Assembly (NCBI GenBank): GCA_016206405.1
Contig: JACQRQ010000191.1
Coordinates: 1-8,726 of the forward strand
Direction of reading: 5' to 3'
Source: Elusimicrobiota bacterium
GTDB lineage: Bacteria; Elusimicrobiota; Elusimicrobia; O2-12-FULL-59-9
Length of the DNA: 8,726 bases
Part shown: positions 1-6,486 of the stretch, piece by piece
Position numbering within the stretch: the first letter of the stretch is position 1
Layout: each line of letters opens with the position of its first letter
Notes under the pieces: generated by a model
The model's input: the letters and a program-made list of their open reading frames with translations, nothing else
What the model was told of the DNA's origin: nothing
Databases searched by the model: none
Program-made: the position numbers and the translations under genes

Positions 1-2666
1 AGCGCTTCTGCCAGGAAGGCTGGGTCAACATCCTGGGCGGCTGCTGCGGCACGACTCCGGAGCACATTCGCCTGCTCTCGGAAATGGCGGCCAATCACGC
101 GCCGCGCCAACGTCAGACCCTGCGCGGCTCCGTGGTTTCGGGGCTTGAGCCTCTCGCGATCGAAGAGGACCGTCGCCCCGTCCTGGTGGGCGAGCGCACC
201 AACGTGATCGGCTCAAAACTATTTAAAGACCTCATCGTCGAAAACAAGTACGAGGAGGCCTCGGAAATCGGCCGTCGCCAGGTGCGAAACGGCGCTCAGG
301 TCATCGACGTGTGCACCGCCAACCCGGACCGCAACGAAAAAGAGGACATGATCCGGCTCTTGGACCACCTGACCCAAAAAATCAAGGCCCCCCTCATGAT
401 CGACTCCACCGACGCCTCGGTCATCGAGGAAGCGCTTAAAAAATGCCCCGGCAAAGCCATCGTCAATTCCATCAACCTCGAAGACGGAGAGGAGCGCTTC
501 GAATCGGTCGTGCCCCTGCTCAAAACCTACGGGGCCGCCGTGGTCGTCGGCTGCATCGACGAGGACAAAAAGCAGGGCATGGCCGTCACCCGGCAAAGAA
601 AGCTCGATATCGCCAAGAGAAGCTACGCGCTGCTGACGGAAAAATATGGGCTGAGCGGCGAAGACCTCATCTTCGACGCCCTCGTTTTTCCGGCCGGAAC
701 AGGAGACAAGAACTATGTCGCCTCGGCGCCGGAGACCATCGAGGCGATCCATCTCATCAAAAAGGAGCTGCCGCGCGCCAAAACGATCTTGGGAATCAGC
801 AACGTCTCCTTCGGGCTGCCCGCCGTGGGCCGCGAGGTTTTAAACGCCGTATACCTGCATCATTGCGTAAAGGCGGGGCTCGATCTGGCTATCGTCAACA
901 GTGAAAAATTGGCGCGCTTCAGCGCTCTTTCCGAGGAGGAGAAAAAAATCTGCGAGGATCTTCTTTTCTGGAAAGGGGAGGGCGACCCGGCCTACCCGGC
1001 GGGCTTCGACCCGGTTGCCGCCTTCGCGGCCTTCTTCCGGAAAAGGACCCCCGCCTCCCAGGCGGAGCGCAAGCTCTTCGAGCACCTGCCGGTACATGAG
1101 CGCCTGGCTCGCAAGGTGGTTGAGGGCACCAAGGAACGCTTGATTGAAGACCTTGGCGAAATCCTCAAAGCCAAAAAACCGCTTGAAATCATCAACGGCC
1201 CCCTCATGGCCGGAATGGCGGAGGTCGGCCGTCTCTTCGCCAATAACGACCTCATCGTCGCGGAAGTGCTGCAGAGCGCCGAAGTGATGAAGGCCGCGGT
1301 GGCCTTTTTGGAGCCGCACATGGACAAGGCCGCGACCGCGACCAAGGGCAAAATCGTCCTGGCCACGGTCAAGGGCGACGTCCATGATATCGGCAAAAAC
1401 CTGGTGCACATCATCTTCAAAAACAACGGCTTTGACATCACCGATCTGGGAATCAAAGTCATCCCCGAAACCCTCATCAAGACCATCGAAAAAGTCCGGC
1501 CCGACGCCGTCGGCTTGTCGGGCCTCCTGGTCAAATCCGCCCAGCAAATGGTGGCCACCGCGGCGGATTTGACCACCGCCGGAATCCGGATCCCCATGCT
1601 GGTGGGCGGCGCCGCGCTGTCGGCTAAATTCACCGCCTCAAAAATCGCCCCGCAATACGAAGGCCCGGTATTTTACGCCAAAGACGCCATGCACGGGCTC
1701 GATATAGCCAACCAACTGGCCGACCCCGCCAAACGCCACGCCGCCGTCCAGAAAAACGCGGAGAAACAGGTGATCCTGGCTACTCCAGTCCCCACGCCGC
1801 AGACCGGGGCCCCGGTGCCCGAAAGGAAAAAAGCCGCGATCGCGCCGGTCGAAGAAGTCCCCGTCCCGCCCGACCTCAAGCGCCACGTGGTCCCCGACTA
1901 CCGCGTGGAGGAAATTTTCAACTACCTAAACCCCATCATGCTTTACAGCAAGCACCTGGGACTCAGAGGCGGCCTGGACAGGCTTCTCAAGGAGCAAAAC
2001 GCCAAGGCTCTCGAGCTGCACAGGCGCGTGCAGCAGCTCCAGGAAGAAATCCTGGCCGACAGCGTGATGCAATCGCGGGCCGTTTACCAGTTTTTTCCGG
2101 CGCAAAGCGACGGCGACTCGATTTTGATCTACGATTCCAACGAGGGCTCGAAGGTGCTGGAGCGTTTCGATTTCCCGAGGCAGAAGGGCGGCGAAGGGCT
2201 GTGCCTGGCCGACTTCCTCCTTCCTAAATCTTCGGGCAGAATGGATTACGTGGCTTTATTCGTAGTCACTTGCGGGAAGAATATACGCGAACTCTCGGAG
2301 AAATTCCGTGACGAAGGCGAGTATTTGAAAAGCCACGCCCTCCAAGCCGTCGCCATCGAAAGCGCGGAGGCCTTCGCGGAGCTTCTGCATGAAAAAATCC
2401 GGGCCATGTGGGGCTTCAAAGATCCTCCCGCCCTCACGCTCAAGGACAAGTTCCAGGCCCACTACCGGGGGCTGCGGGTCAGCTTCGGCTATCCCGCCTG
2501 CCCCAACCTGGAGGACCAAGCCAAGCTCTTCAGCCTGCTTGAGCCCGAAAAAAACATCGGCGTGGAGCTCACCGAGGGATTTATGATGAGCCCGGAAGCC
2601 AGCGTCTCGGCCCTCGTTTTCCACCACCCCGACGCCCGCTACTTCAGCGTCAACTCGAACGGATAG
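1..2666 (+). CDS. metH: Cobalamin-dependent methionine synthase MetH, 5'-truncated by the window edge
   Basis: MetH transfers a methyl group from methyltetrahydrofolate through cob(I)alamin to homocysteine, making methionine and tetrahydrofolate in the cytoplasm. The frame is open from base 3, so the ATG at 84 is internal; 887 codons are visible and roughly 300 N-terminal residues are missing. Domains in order: the end of the homocysteine domain with the zinc-ligand GGCCGT motif (bases 36-56); the pterin-binding domain (about 180-960; GERTNVIGS, MIDST, GISNVSFG); the B12 cap domain (about 1090-1340); the cobalamin domain with DVHDIGKN, whose His at 1383-1385 is the lower axial ligand; a Pro/Ala-rich linker (about 1770-1880); and the reactivation domain (about 1890-2663) with the AdoMet-site RxxxGY pattern starting at Arg 2475-2477 and GYPACP. 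The protein stops soon after the segment matching E. coli KYYAV, so its C-terminus is about 35 residues shorter than E. coli MetH. No frameshift is visible. Confidence 0.97.
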   Translation, partial: RFCQEGWVNILGGCCGTTPEHIRLLSEMAANHAPRQRQTLRGSVVSGLEPLAIEEDRRPVLVGERTNVIGSKLFKDLIVENKYEEASEIGRRQVRNGAQVIDVCTANPDRNEKEDMIRLLDHLTQKIKAPLMIDSTDASVIEEALKKCPGKAIVNSINLEDGEERFESVVPLLKTYGAAVVVGCIDEDKKQGMAVTRQRKLDIAKRSYALLTEKYGLSGEDLIFDALVFPAGTGDKNYVASAPETIEAIHLIKKELPRAKTILGISNVSFGLPAVGREVLNAVYLHHCVKAGLDLAIVNSEKLARFSALSEEEKKICEDLLFWKGEGDPAYPAGFDPVAAFAAFFRKRTPASQAERKLFEHLPVHERLARKVVEGTKERLIEDLGEILKAKKPLEIINGPLMAGMAEVGRLFANNDLIVAEVLQSAEVMKAAVAFLEPHMDKAATATKGKIVLATVKGDVHDIGKNLVHIIFKNNGFDITDLGIKVIPETLIKTIEKVRPDAVGLSGLLVKSAQQMVATAADLTTAGIRIPMLVGGAALSAKFTASKIAPQYEGPVFYAKDAMHGLDIANQLADPAKRHAAVQKNAEKQVILATPVPTPQTGAPVPERKKAAIAPVEEVPVPPDLKRHVVPDYRVEEIFNYLNPIMLYSKHLGLRGGLDRLLKEQNAKALELHRRVQQLQEEILADSVMQSRAVYQFFPAQSDGDSILIYDSNEGSKVLERFDFPRQKGGEGLCLADFLLPKSSGRMDYVALFVVTCGKNIRELSEKFRDEGEYLKSHALQAVAIESAEAFAELLHEKIRAMWGFKDPPALTLKDKFQAHYRGLRVSFGYPACPNLEDQAKLFSLLEPEKNIGVELTEGFMMSPEASVSALVFHHPDARYFSVNSNG

Positions 2667-2669
2667 TAT

Positions 2670-3272
2670 TTAAGGAGCAAACCGGAAGGACTTCAGGAAG
2701 GTGTCGAACTGCGAGCGGATAACCCGCTCTTCTACCTCGTAGGCTTTCTCGCCCAAGGGCCAAGTGAGCCCTAAAACAAAAAATCCTTTGGCGGCGGTCA
2801 ATACCACGTAATCCTCCCGGACCATCACGCGCCGCGCGTCCTCTGGGGAGTTGCCCAGAGGCCTTTGCACCCAAAATTTCATCACCGGACGATTCTCAAG
2901 TTTATCCGCCTCGACGGGACCGATTTCGGTGCCTTCCGCCGGCAAGGTGTGGGCCATTATATACGCCTCGGGATCCTTGAAAGCGGCGCTTCCATGCGGG
3001 TAGAAATAGGCCCACATGGAGGGCATCGCGGAAGTTTTGTGCGTGGAGGGAGGCGGCGCGACGAAAACGGCCTGCGGAGTCGCCGAATAGGCCGCGGGGT
3101 GGTTGGCCCACCCCTTGGGAAAACGGCACTCAAAGACACCTTCCGGATGCTTGAAGGCTTCAAAACCGCCGGCCCCGTGATAATCGCGCCGGCTCATGAC
3201 AAAGGTCGCAAAAATGGCCACCGCCGCGACCAGAGCCAACCGCAACAGAAGCATCTTGGCTCTATTTGACAT
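2670..3272 (-). CDS. Membrane-anchored or secreted small protein, possible Mog1/PsbP-like fold
   Basis: This is a 200-residue protein of unknown function. Residues 1-7 are basic (SNRAK) and about 8-25 form one hydrophobic segment (LLLRLALVAAVAIFATFV), so it is probably anchored in the inner membrane with the rest outside, or is secreted. The soluble part begins with FECRFPKGW near residue 47 and ends with an FFVLGLTWP strand and a C-terminal helix plus FLKSFRF. This arrangement (FPxGW near the start, a helix and FxxSFxF at the end) resembles Mog1/PsbP-like alpha/beta proteins; that is inference from pattern only. Its start overlaps the end of the upstream peptidase-like gene by 11 bases, which suggests translational coupling. 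No Shine-Dalgarno is visible. An alternative ATG at 3252-3254 would remove six residues and the overlap. Its stop is 3 bases from the convergent metH stop. Confidence 0.8.
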   Translation of the reverse strand: MSNRAKMLLLRLALVAAVAIFATFVMSRRDYHGAGGFEAFKHPEGVFECRFPKGWANHPAAYSATPQAVFVAPPPSTHKTSAMPSMWAYFYPHGSAAFKDPEAYIMAHTLPAEGTEIGPVEADKLENRPVMKFWVQRPLGNSPEDARRVMVREDYVVLTAAKGFFVLGLTWPLGEKAYEVEERVIRSQFDTFLKSFRFAP

Positions 3273-5361
3273 TTTTCAGGGATTGGTATTTTCGCCTTTG
3301 AGCCTCAAAAAAATCCGCCGAACTGGAGTCTCCCACTTGGCGGGCGTAGAAAACTCCGTTTTCCGCCGTCTGGATCGCATATTTGGTGTCCAAGGCCGTC
3401 GCGTTGATGAAAATATTTTTTGACCATGTGACGGCTTCCGTATAGGCGGGGCGTCGAAGGTCGGCCAAATCGTCCCCCACCGGCCGGTCTAATTTTCGGC
3501 CCGTCTGTTCGTATTCACGCAGCATCCTGGCGCTCTCCGCCGGGTTGTATTGAGTCTCGACGCGCAGCCGGACCTGCCGGGCATATTCCTTTAAGGTCCG
3601 GTCGGCGGTTGCCGGATAGCGGCGCTGAGTTTCCGCATCCGCGGTGGGAAGCCGCGCATGGGCGATCGTCAGGCTTTTCAAAGCCTCGCGCGGCTCCTGC
3701 CTTTCCGCCAGAAGCAAAAGCCCTTGAGGGCTTTCCTTTCCCCACTCGCGGCGAGAATCTTCAAAGAATTCGCCGTAATATTTCTGCTGCGCCTGAAAAT
3801 GCTCCCTGGAGCGCCGGCTTTTGTCGCCCCCCTCCCCCGGCGGAGGCAGGCGGGCCAAAGCCTCCTTGAGCGGCGGGACCTCTATGTACCGAGTCCCCAC
3901 ATCCGCCATGCAGCGGTCGTAGTCCGTCAGGCAGGCCTCCAAATCGCGCCGGTCTCCCGCCATCACCGGCGACGGCGAGCGCAGAAAAGCGGGGTTCTGC
4001 TCCATTTTTTTCACCGCGTATTTAAGAGAGTAATCCTTGGCCTGCTGCTCGTGCTCCAGAAGGTTGTGCTGAGGCAAATCCCTGCTATGGCTGGTCTTGA
4101 AACCCCGGTCCTGGGCCGCGTGCGCGAGCTCATGCACCATCGTGACCTCGTAGGAATCGAGCACTTTGGCTCTGACCTCCGGATGTTCGAGGAGGTAGCG
4201 GTTGAGTTGGCGCGGATTTTCCGAAATTTTCGCCCCCGGGTCATGAAAGCTTATCTCCTCGGAAAGGGAAGATGCCTTGAGCTCGATGTACCTGGCTCCC
4301 GGGGAGTAAGTGGCGATTGCCGTCTCCTTGGCGTCCCGGGTGATGGCCACCGGCGGAAGCTGCCCGCCCAAGTATTCCACCAGCTCTTTTCCCTTGGGAT
4401 TCTTGTTCAACCGCTCCTTCAAGGCGCCGTTCCACGCAACGCTGAACTCCTTTTCCTCCGGGCGGGTCAAAAGCAAGTCCTCGGCGTCCCTGAGCTTTTC
4501 GCCTCCGGCGCGAGGCCGCTCGGGAGACTCAATGGATGTCATTAACTCGCCCCGCAGCTTCTTTTCGCCTTGAGGCTCTTTGGCCGCGGCGCGGCGCGCG
4601 CTCCCGGACACCGCCACGCCGGAATTGGACGGCGCCGCGGGACGCAGAGCGCCGTCAAAAAGGCGGTTGGCCTTGCCGACGTCCATGGAGGCGCCGGCGA
4701 GCTGGCTAGAGGTTTTGCGAGGGTCGAAATGCTCCGGTAAAAATTGCTTTTGGATTTCCTTCAAGCGTCCGGAGGGCGCCGGAGCCGATTTCGTCTCCGC
4801 GGCGAACCTCTCGATCTCCCCCGCGTCTTTGGGAGGCAAAAAACTCCGGGCCCACCAAAGGTCCGCGTCGTCCACTTTTCCGGAGTTCAAGTCGAGCATG
4901 AGGCGCAAAGTGCGGTCTCTTTTAAAGCGGATGTCCTCGGCCTCCTGCCTGCCGATCCACAGCGAGATCTCCGCTATATCTTTATTGGTCACCATGGAGT
5001 AGGCTTTCCAATCGCAGGAATTCCCGGAAACCGGCCCCTCGCCGTCCTTGGCGCCCTTTTCGCCGCACAAAGCGGCTATCTTTTTGCGGCGCGCATCCAC
5101 CTGCCGCCATCTCTGGCCGCCTTTTTCCGACGCGGCCTCAACGATCTGAAACTGCTGCTCCGGATTATAAAGCCGCCAGGATTTTTGGATTTCAGGTTCG
5201 TTCTCGGCAAGATACAGCCACGCATAGTAGTGCGCGGGATCTCCCCAAGCGATTTCTTTGGTCGGAACGCCGGAAGCAACCGGAGGAAGATTGACGCAGA
5301 AGGCGGGTTCGCAGCATGCCAGGGCGAACGCCAGCCCAAGCAGCGCGATAGAGGGGCGCAT
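3262..5361 (-). CDS. Exported HExxH zinc-metallopeptidase-like protein, family not recognised
   Basis: This is a 699-residue protein with a basic start, a hydrophobic core (SIALLGLAFALACC) and probable cleavage near residue 22, so it is likely exported to the periplasm or beyond. The middle carries VTMVHELAHAAQ: His410, Glu411 and His414 form a zincin HExxH motif (bases 4120-4134). A downstream EHEQQA segment supplies a plausible glutamate third ligand (Glu438, alternatively Glu436), as in gluzincins. Around it are about 240 residues of charged N-terminal sequence, a low-complexity Ala/Pro/Ser linker near 240-290, and a long Arg/Glu-rich helical C-terminal region. Cys pairs near 99/116 and around 500 could form disulfides. 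I do not recognise a named family; protease activity is inferred from the motif. The frame extends upstream to an ATG at 5458-5460, but the shorter start is preferred: it gives a signal peptide, avoids overlap with the DUF169 gene and sits exactly at the predicted transcription start. It forms an operon with the overlapping 200-residue gene. Confidence 0.85.
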   Translation of the reverse strand: MRPSIALLGLAFALACCEPAFCVNLPPVASGVPTKEIAWGDPAHYYAWLYLAENEPEIQKSWRLYNPEQQFQIVEAASEKGGQRWRQVDARRKKIAALCGEKGAKDGEGPVSGNSCDWKAYSMVTNKDIAEISLWIGRQEAEDIRFKRDRTLRLMLDLNSGKVDDADLWWARSFLPPKDAGEIERFAAETKSAPAPSGRLKEIQKQFLPEHFDPRKTSSQLAGASMDVGKANRLFDGALRPAAPSNSGVAVSGSARRAAAKEPQGEKKLRGELMTSIESPERPRAGGEKLRDAEDLLLTRPEEKEFSVAWNGALKERLNKNPKGKELVEYLGGQLPPVAITRDAKETAIATYSPGARYIELKASSLSEEISFHDPGAKISENPRQLNRYLLEHPEVRAKVLDSYEVTMVHELAHAAQDRGFKTSHSRDLPQHNLLEHEQQAKDYSLKYAVKKMEQNPAFLRSPSPVMAGDRRDLEACLTDYDRCMADVGTRYIEVPPLKEALARLPPPGEGGDKSRRSREHFQAQQKYYGEFFEDSRREWGKESPQGLLLLAERQEPREALKSLTIAHARLPTADAETQRRYPATADRTLKEYARQVRLRVETQYNPAESARMLREYEQTGRKLDRPVGDDLADLRRPAYTEAVTWSKNIFINATALDTKYAIQTAENGVFYARQVGDSSSADFFEAQRRKYQSLKNVK

Positions 5362-5367
5362 ACTAAG

Positions 5368-5396
5368 AGTATAAGACAGGTTCAGGAATTTTTCAA
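5368..5396 (-). promoter_or_regulatory. Sigma70-type promoter for the peptidase unit, predicted leaderless
   Basis: On the minus strand a TTGAAA -35 box (5391-5396) and a TATACT -10 box (5368-5373) are separated by exactly 17 bases. Counting six bases from the -10 box puts +1 on the A of the ATG at 5359-5361. There is no Shine-Dalgarno-like sequence between promoter and ATG, which fits a leaderless mRNA. The site lies in the 70-base gap after the DUF169 stop. It supports the 5361 start over the longer frame from 5460, which would begin upstream of this promoter. Confidence 0.65.
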
Positions 5397-5431
5397 GGGG
5401 AAACCTTGAAATTTCCCGGGTTCTGCGGATT

Positions 5432-6139
5432 TCAAACCTGCGCAGCGCGGCGGGCTTCATGAAAGGACTTCAGCTCCCGGTTGGCCCTTAGGATGACTTC
5501 CAGCTTCTCCGCCACGGCTTCCAGCTTTGAGCCCGGGATGGCGCAGTAGGCCTCAGTTTCGCCGGCGCCGGTGTAGACGCGGTTTCCGGCGCAGCCGAAG
5601 CTCACGGCGACCTGCGCCGACGACATCGCCTCGGGCAGAACCGCGCAGGTGGGGCGTCCCATCGCCGCGACCCGGCCGCCGGCGGCTCCCGCCGCCTGCG
5701 CGGCTTCCGCCAAGAGCATCATCTGCGCGGCGTTGCCGCGCACCAAGACGACGTCCGGTTCGCGCGGCGCCTTGTCCAAAGGAGCGTACACCGCCGCGCC
5801 AAACGCCTCGGATCGATGCGGAATTGAAGAGATATCTTCCTTCTTGATATATTGGAGTCCGACCATCGTCTCCATAAGCCCCTCAAGCTGTTTTGCCGTC
5901 TCCGGCGGGAGAGCGATCCCGTGGGTGAAGGCCCCTATCGGACAGTTGTAGTGGTCTGAGGCCTCGGTGTAGAAAACTTTCCCCTCCGCCGCCAGCTTCC
6001 AATAGGCGCAGCCGGCCGCCTCCGCGGCGCCGATGCGGGGAATATCACGCGGAGCCGAGGCTAAGAAGGAAACGGCGATGGGCGGAATCTTGAGCCCAAG
6101 AAATTCCTGCAATTTCACGCTTTGACTCTTCAAATCCAT
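5432..6139 (-). CDS. DUF169 family protein (COG2043-like)
   Basis: This is a 235-residue protein that I recognise as DUF169, a cytoplasmic family of unknown biochemical function found in many anaerobic bacteria and archaea. Diagnostic patterns are LGLKIPPIAV near the N-terminus, GCAYWKLAAEG with Cys44, HYNCPIGAFTHG with Cys66, and a C-terminal half with RPTCAVLPEA (Cys165), SFGCAGNR (Cys183) and YCAIPG (Cys199). The conserved cysteines suggest metal, cluster or redox chemistry, but that is inference. There is no signal peptide or membrane segment. The start is chosen at 6137-6139 because a GGGGG Shine-Dalgarno-like run (6147-6151) lies 7 bases upstream. The frame is open further, to 6274, but that extension only translates the tRNA gene (its SQVQVLPGA is a typical tRNA translation artefact). 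It lies 24 bases downstream of the tRNA on the same strand and probably shares its transcript. Confidence 0.9.
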   Translation of the reverse strand: MDLKSQSVKLQEFLGLKIPPIAVSFLASAPRDIPRIGAAEAAGCAYWKLAAEGKVFYTEASDHYNCPIGAFTHGIALPPETAKQLEGLMETMVGLQYIKKEDISSIPHRSEAFGAAVYAPLDKAPREPDVVLVRGNAAQMMLLAEAAQAAGAAGGRVAAMGRPTCAVLPEAMSSAQVAVSFGCAGNRVYTGAGETEAYCAIPGSKLEAVAEKLEVILRANRELKSFHEARRAAQV

Positions 6140-6146
6140 GAACCGT

Positions 6147-6151
6147 CCCCC
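6147..6151 (-). promoter_or_regulatory. Ribosome binding site deciding the DUF169 start
   Basis: On the minus strand AAAGGGGGAC lies just before the ATG, with the five G residues 7 bases upstream of it. It is the only convincing Shine-Dalgarno-like sequence before an internal start in this window. It selects Met 6137-6139 over the longer frame that runs through the tRNA. Confidence 0.6.
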
Positions 6152-6163
6152 TTTAAAAAAATC

Positions 6164-6237
6164 TGCGCCCGGCAGGACTTGAACCTGCGACCCTCCCGTT
6201 ATGAGCGGGGTGCTCTGACCAACTGAGCTACGGGCGC
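6164..6237 (-). tRNA. tRNA with CAU anticodon (elongator Met or Ile2)
   Basis: A 74-base cloverleaf is visible on the minus strand. The acceptor stem GCGCCCG/CGGGCGC is perfect. The D arm is GCTC/GAGC with the conserved A14, G18G19 and A21. The anticodon loop is CTCATAA with anticodon CAU at 6203-6201, the variable loop is GGGTC, and the T arm is GCAGG-TTCAAGT-CCTGC. The discriminator base is A and no CCA is encoded, so a CCA-adding enzyme is needed. The first anticodon-stem pair (27-43) is a C-A mismatch. The CAU anticodon could mean elongator Met or the TilS-modified Ile2 tRNA. C4-G69 and C5-G68, reported TilS identity pairs, are present and the T loop reads TTCAAGT as in E. coli Ile2, which leans towards Ile2 without deciding it. 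It is not the initiator, because the acceptor ends pair at 1-72 and the anticodon stem lacks the three G-C pairs in initiator register. Confidence 0.93.
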
Positions 6238-6258
6238 GAAATTCACTGAATTTCGCGC
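6234..6258. repeat. Perfect inverted repeat, 12-base arms, over the tRNA 5' end
   Basis: The arms 6234-6245 and 6247-6258 are exact reverse complements around a single central base (6246). Bases 6234-6237 are the first four bases of the tRNA. In the minus-strand precursor, the 5' leader could therefore pair with the start of the acceptor stem and compete with tRNA folding or RNase P access. It could equally bind a dimeric protein as DNA. Confidence 0.75.
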
Positions 6259-6261
6259 GCA

Positions 6262-6281
6262 CGCCGCACCTCACTGCGGCG
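6262..6281. repeat. Perfect inverted repeat, 7-base arms
   Basis: CGCCGCA (6262-6268) and TGCGGCG (6275-6281) are exact reverse complements around a 6-base loop. There is no T-tract on either side, so it does not look like an intrinsic terminator. It is the middle of three consecutive hairpins upstream of the tRNA. Confidence 0.6.
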
Positions 6282-6285
6282 CCGT

Positions 6286-6307
6286 CCCCGCCGGTTCTTA
6301 GGCGGGG
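6286..6307. repeat. Perfect inverted repeat, 7-base arms
   Basis: CCCCGCC (6286-6292) and GGCGGGG (6301-6307) are exact reverse complements around an 8-base loop. It lacks a T-tract on both strands. It is the outermost of the three hairpins in the tRNA leader or promoter region. No convincing promoter for the tRNA is visible; the best -10-like match is TAAAAT on the minus strand near 6325-6331, without a good -35. Confidence 0.55.
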
Positions 6308-6376
6308 GCGGGCGCAACGAAAACATTTTACAACTTTATGGCGGCTCGTTTCGGAAGATGAATTCAGCGCGCGCTC

Positions 6377-6405
6377 TTGAATTAGGCTTTGTTACCTGGT
6401 ATAAA
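6377..6405 (+). promoter_or_regulatory. Sigma70-type promoter with extended -10 for the PAP2 unit
   Basis: TTGAAT (6377-6382) and TATAAA (6400-6405) are spaced by exactly 17 bases. TG at 6397-6398 one base before the -10 box makes an extended -10. Six bases after the box, the predicted +1 is the A of the ATG at 6412-6414. It has the same geometry as the peptidase-unit promoter on the other strand. Confidence 0.7.
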
Positions 6406-6411
6406 TTGAAT

Positions 6412-6486
6412 ATGCAAGCGACGGCGGGAGGACTCATCGAAGGCCTGCTTCTCAAAATTTTTAAGCCCTCGTTTTCCGGCGCTTGA
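6412..6486 (+). CDS. Putative 24-residue leaderless small ORF upstream of the first PAP2 gene
   Basis: The small ORF starts at the ATG placed exactly at the predicted +1 of the promoter at 6377-6405. It runs 24 codons (MQATAGGLIEGLLLKIF and seven more) to a TGA at 6484-6486. That TGA directly abuts, in the same frame, the ATG of the PAP2 gene. The peptide has a short amphipathic or hydrophobic middle (LIEGLLLKIF). It could be a translated leader that feeds ribosomes to the next start by reinitiation, a small membrane peptide, or only 5' untranslated sequence if transcription starts elsewhere. There is no run of one amino acid as in attenuator peptides, and no hairpin plus T-tract. Neither translation nor function is proved. 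Confidence 0.4.
   Translation: MQATAGGLIEGLLLKIFKPSFSGA

Noticed and set aside
840..1633. Long minus-strand open frames antisense to metH (for example 840-1547 and 992-1633)
   Set aside because: They are shadows of a fully conserved MetH coding frame in GC-rich DNA, with no recognisable domains.
3658..4545. 295-codon plus-strand open frame antisense to the peptidase gene
   Set aside because: Its composition is typical of an antisense shadow (Arg/Leu-rich, no motif), while the minus strand has a signal peptide, HELAH and a promoter.
5300..5361. Lipoprotein lipobox in the peptidase signal sequence (ALAC)
   Set aside because: Position -3 is Ala rather than the usual Leu and a second Cys follows; an ordinary signal peptide is at least as likely.
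5362..5460. 33-residue N-terminal extension of the peptidase-like protein
   Set aside because: It would start upstream of the predicted promoter, overlap the DUF169 gene and bury the signal peptide.
6155..6161. Seven-T run after the tRNA as a true intrinsic terminator
   Set aside because: There is no dedicated hairpin before it other than the tRNA arms, and it lies in the leader of DUF169; kept only as a possible attenuating element.
6140..6274. 45-residue N-terminal extension of the DUF169 protein
   Set aside because: It translates the tRNA gene; DUF169 homology and the ribosome binding site begin at 6139.
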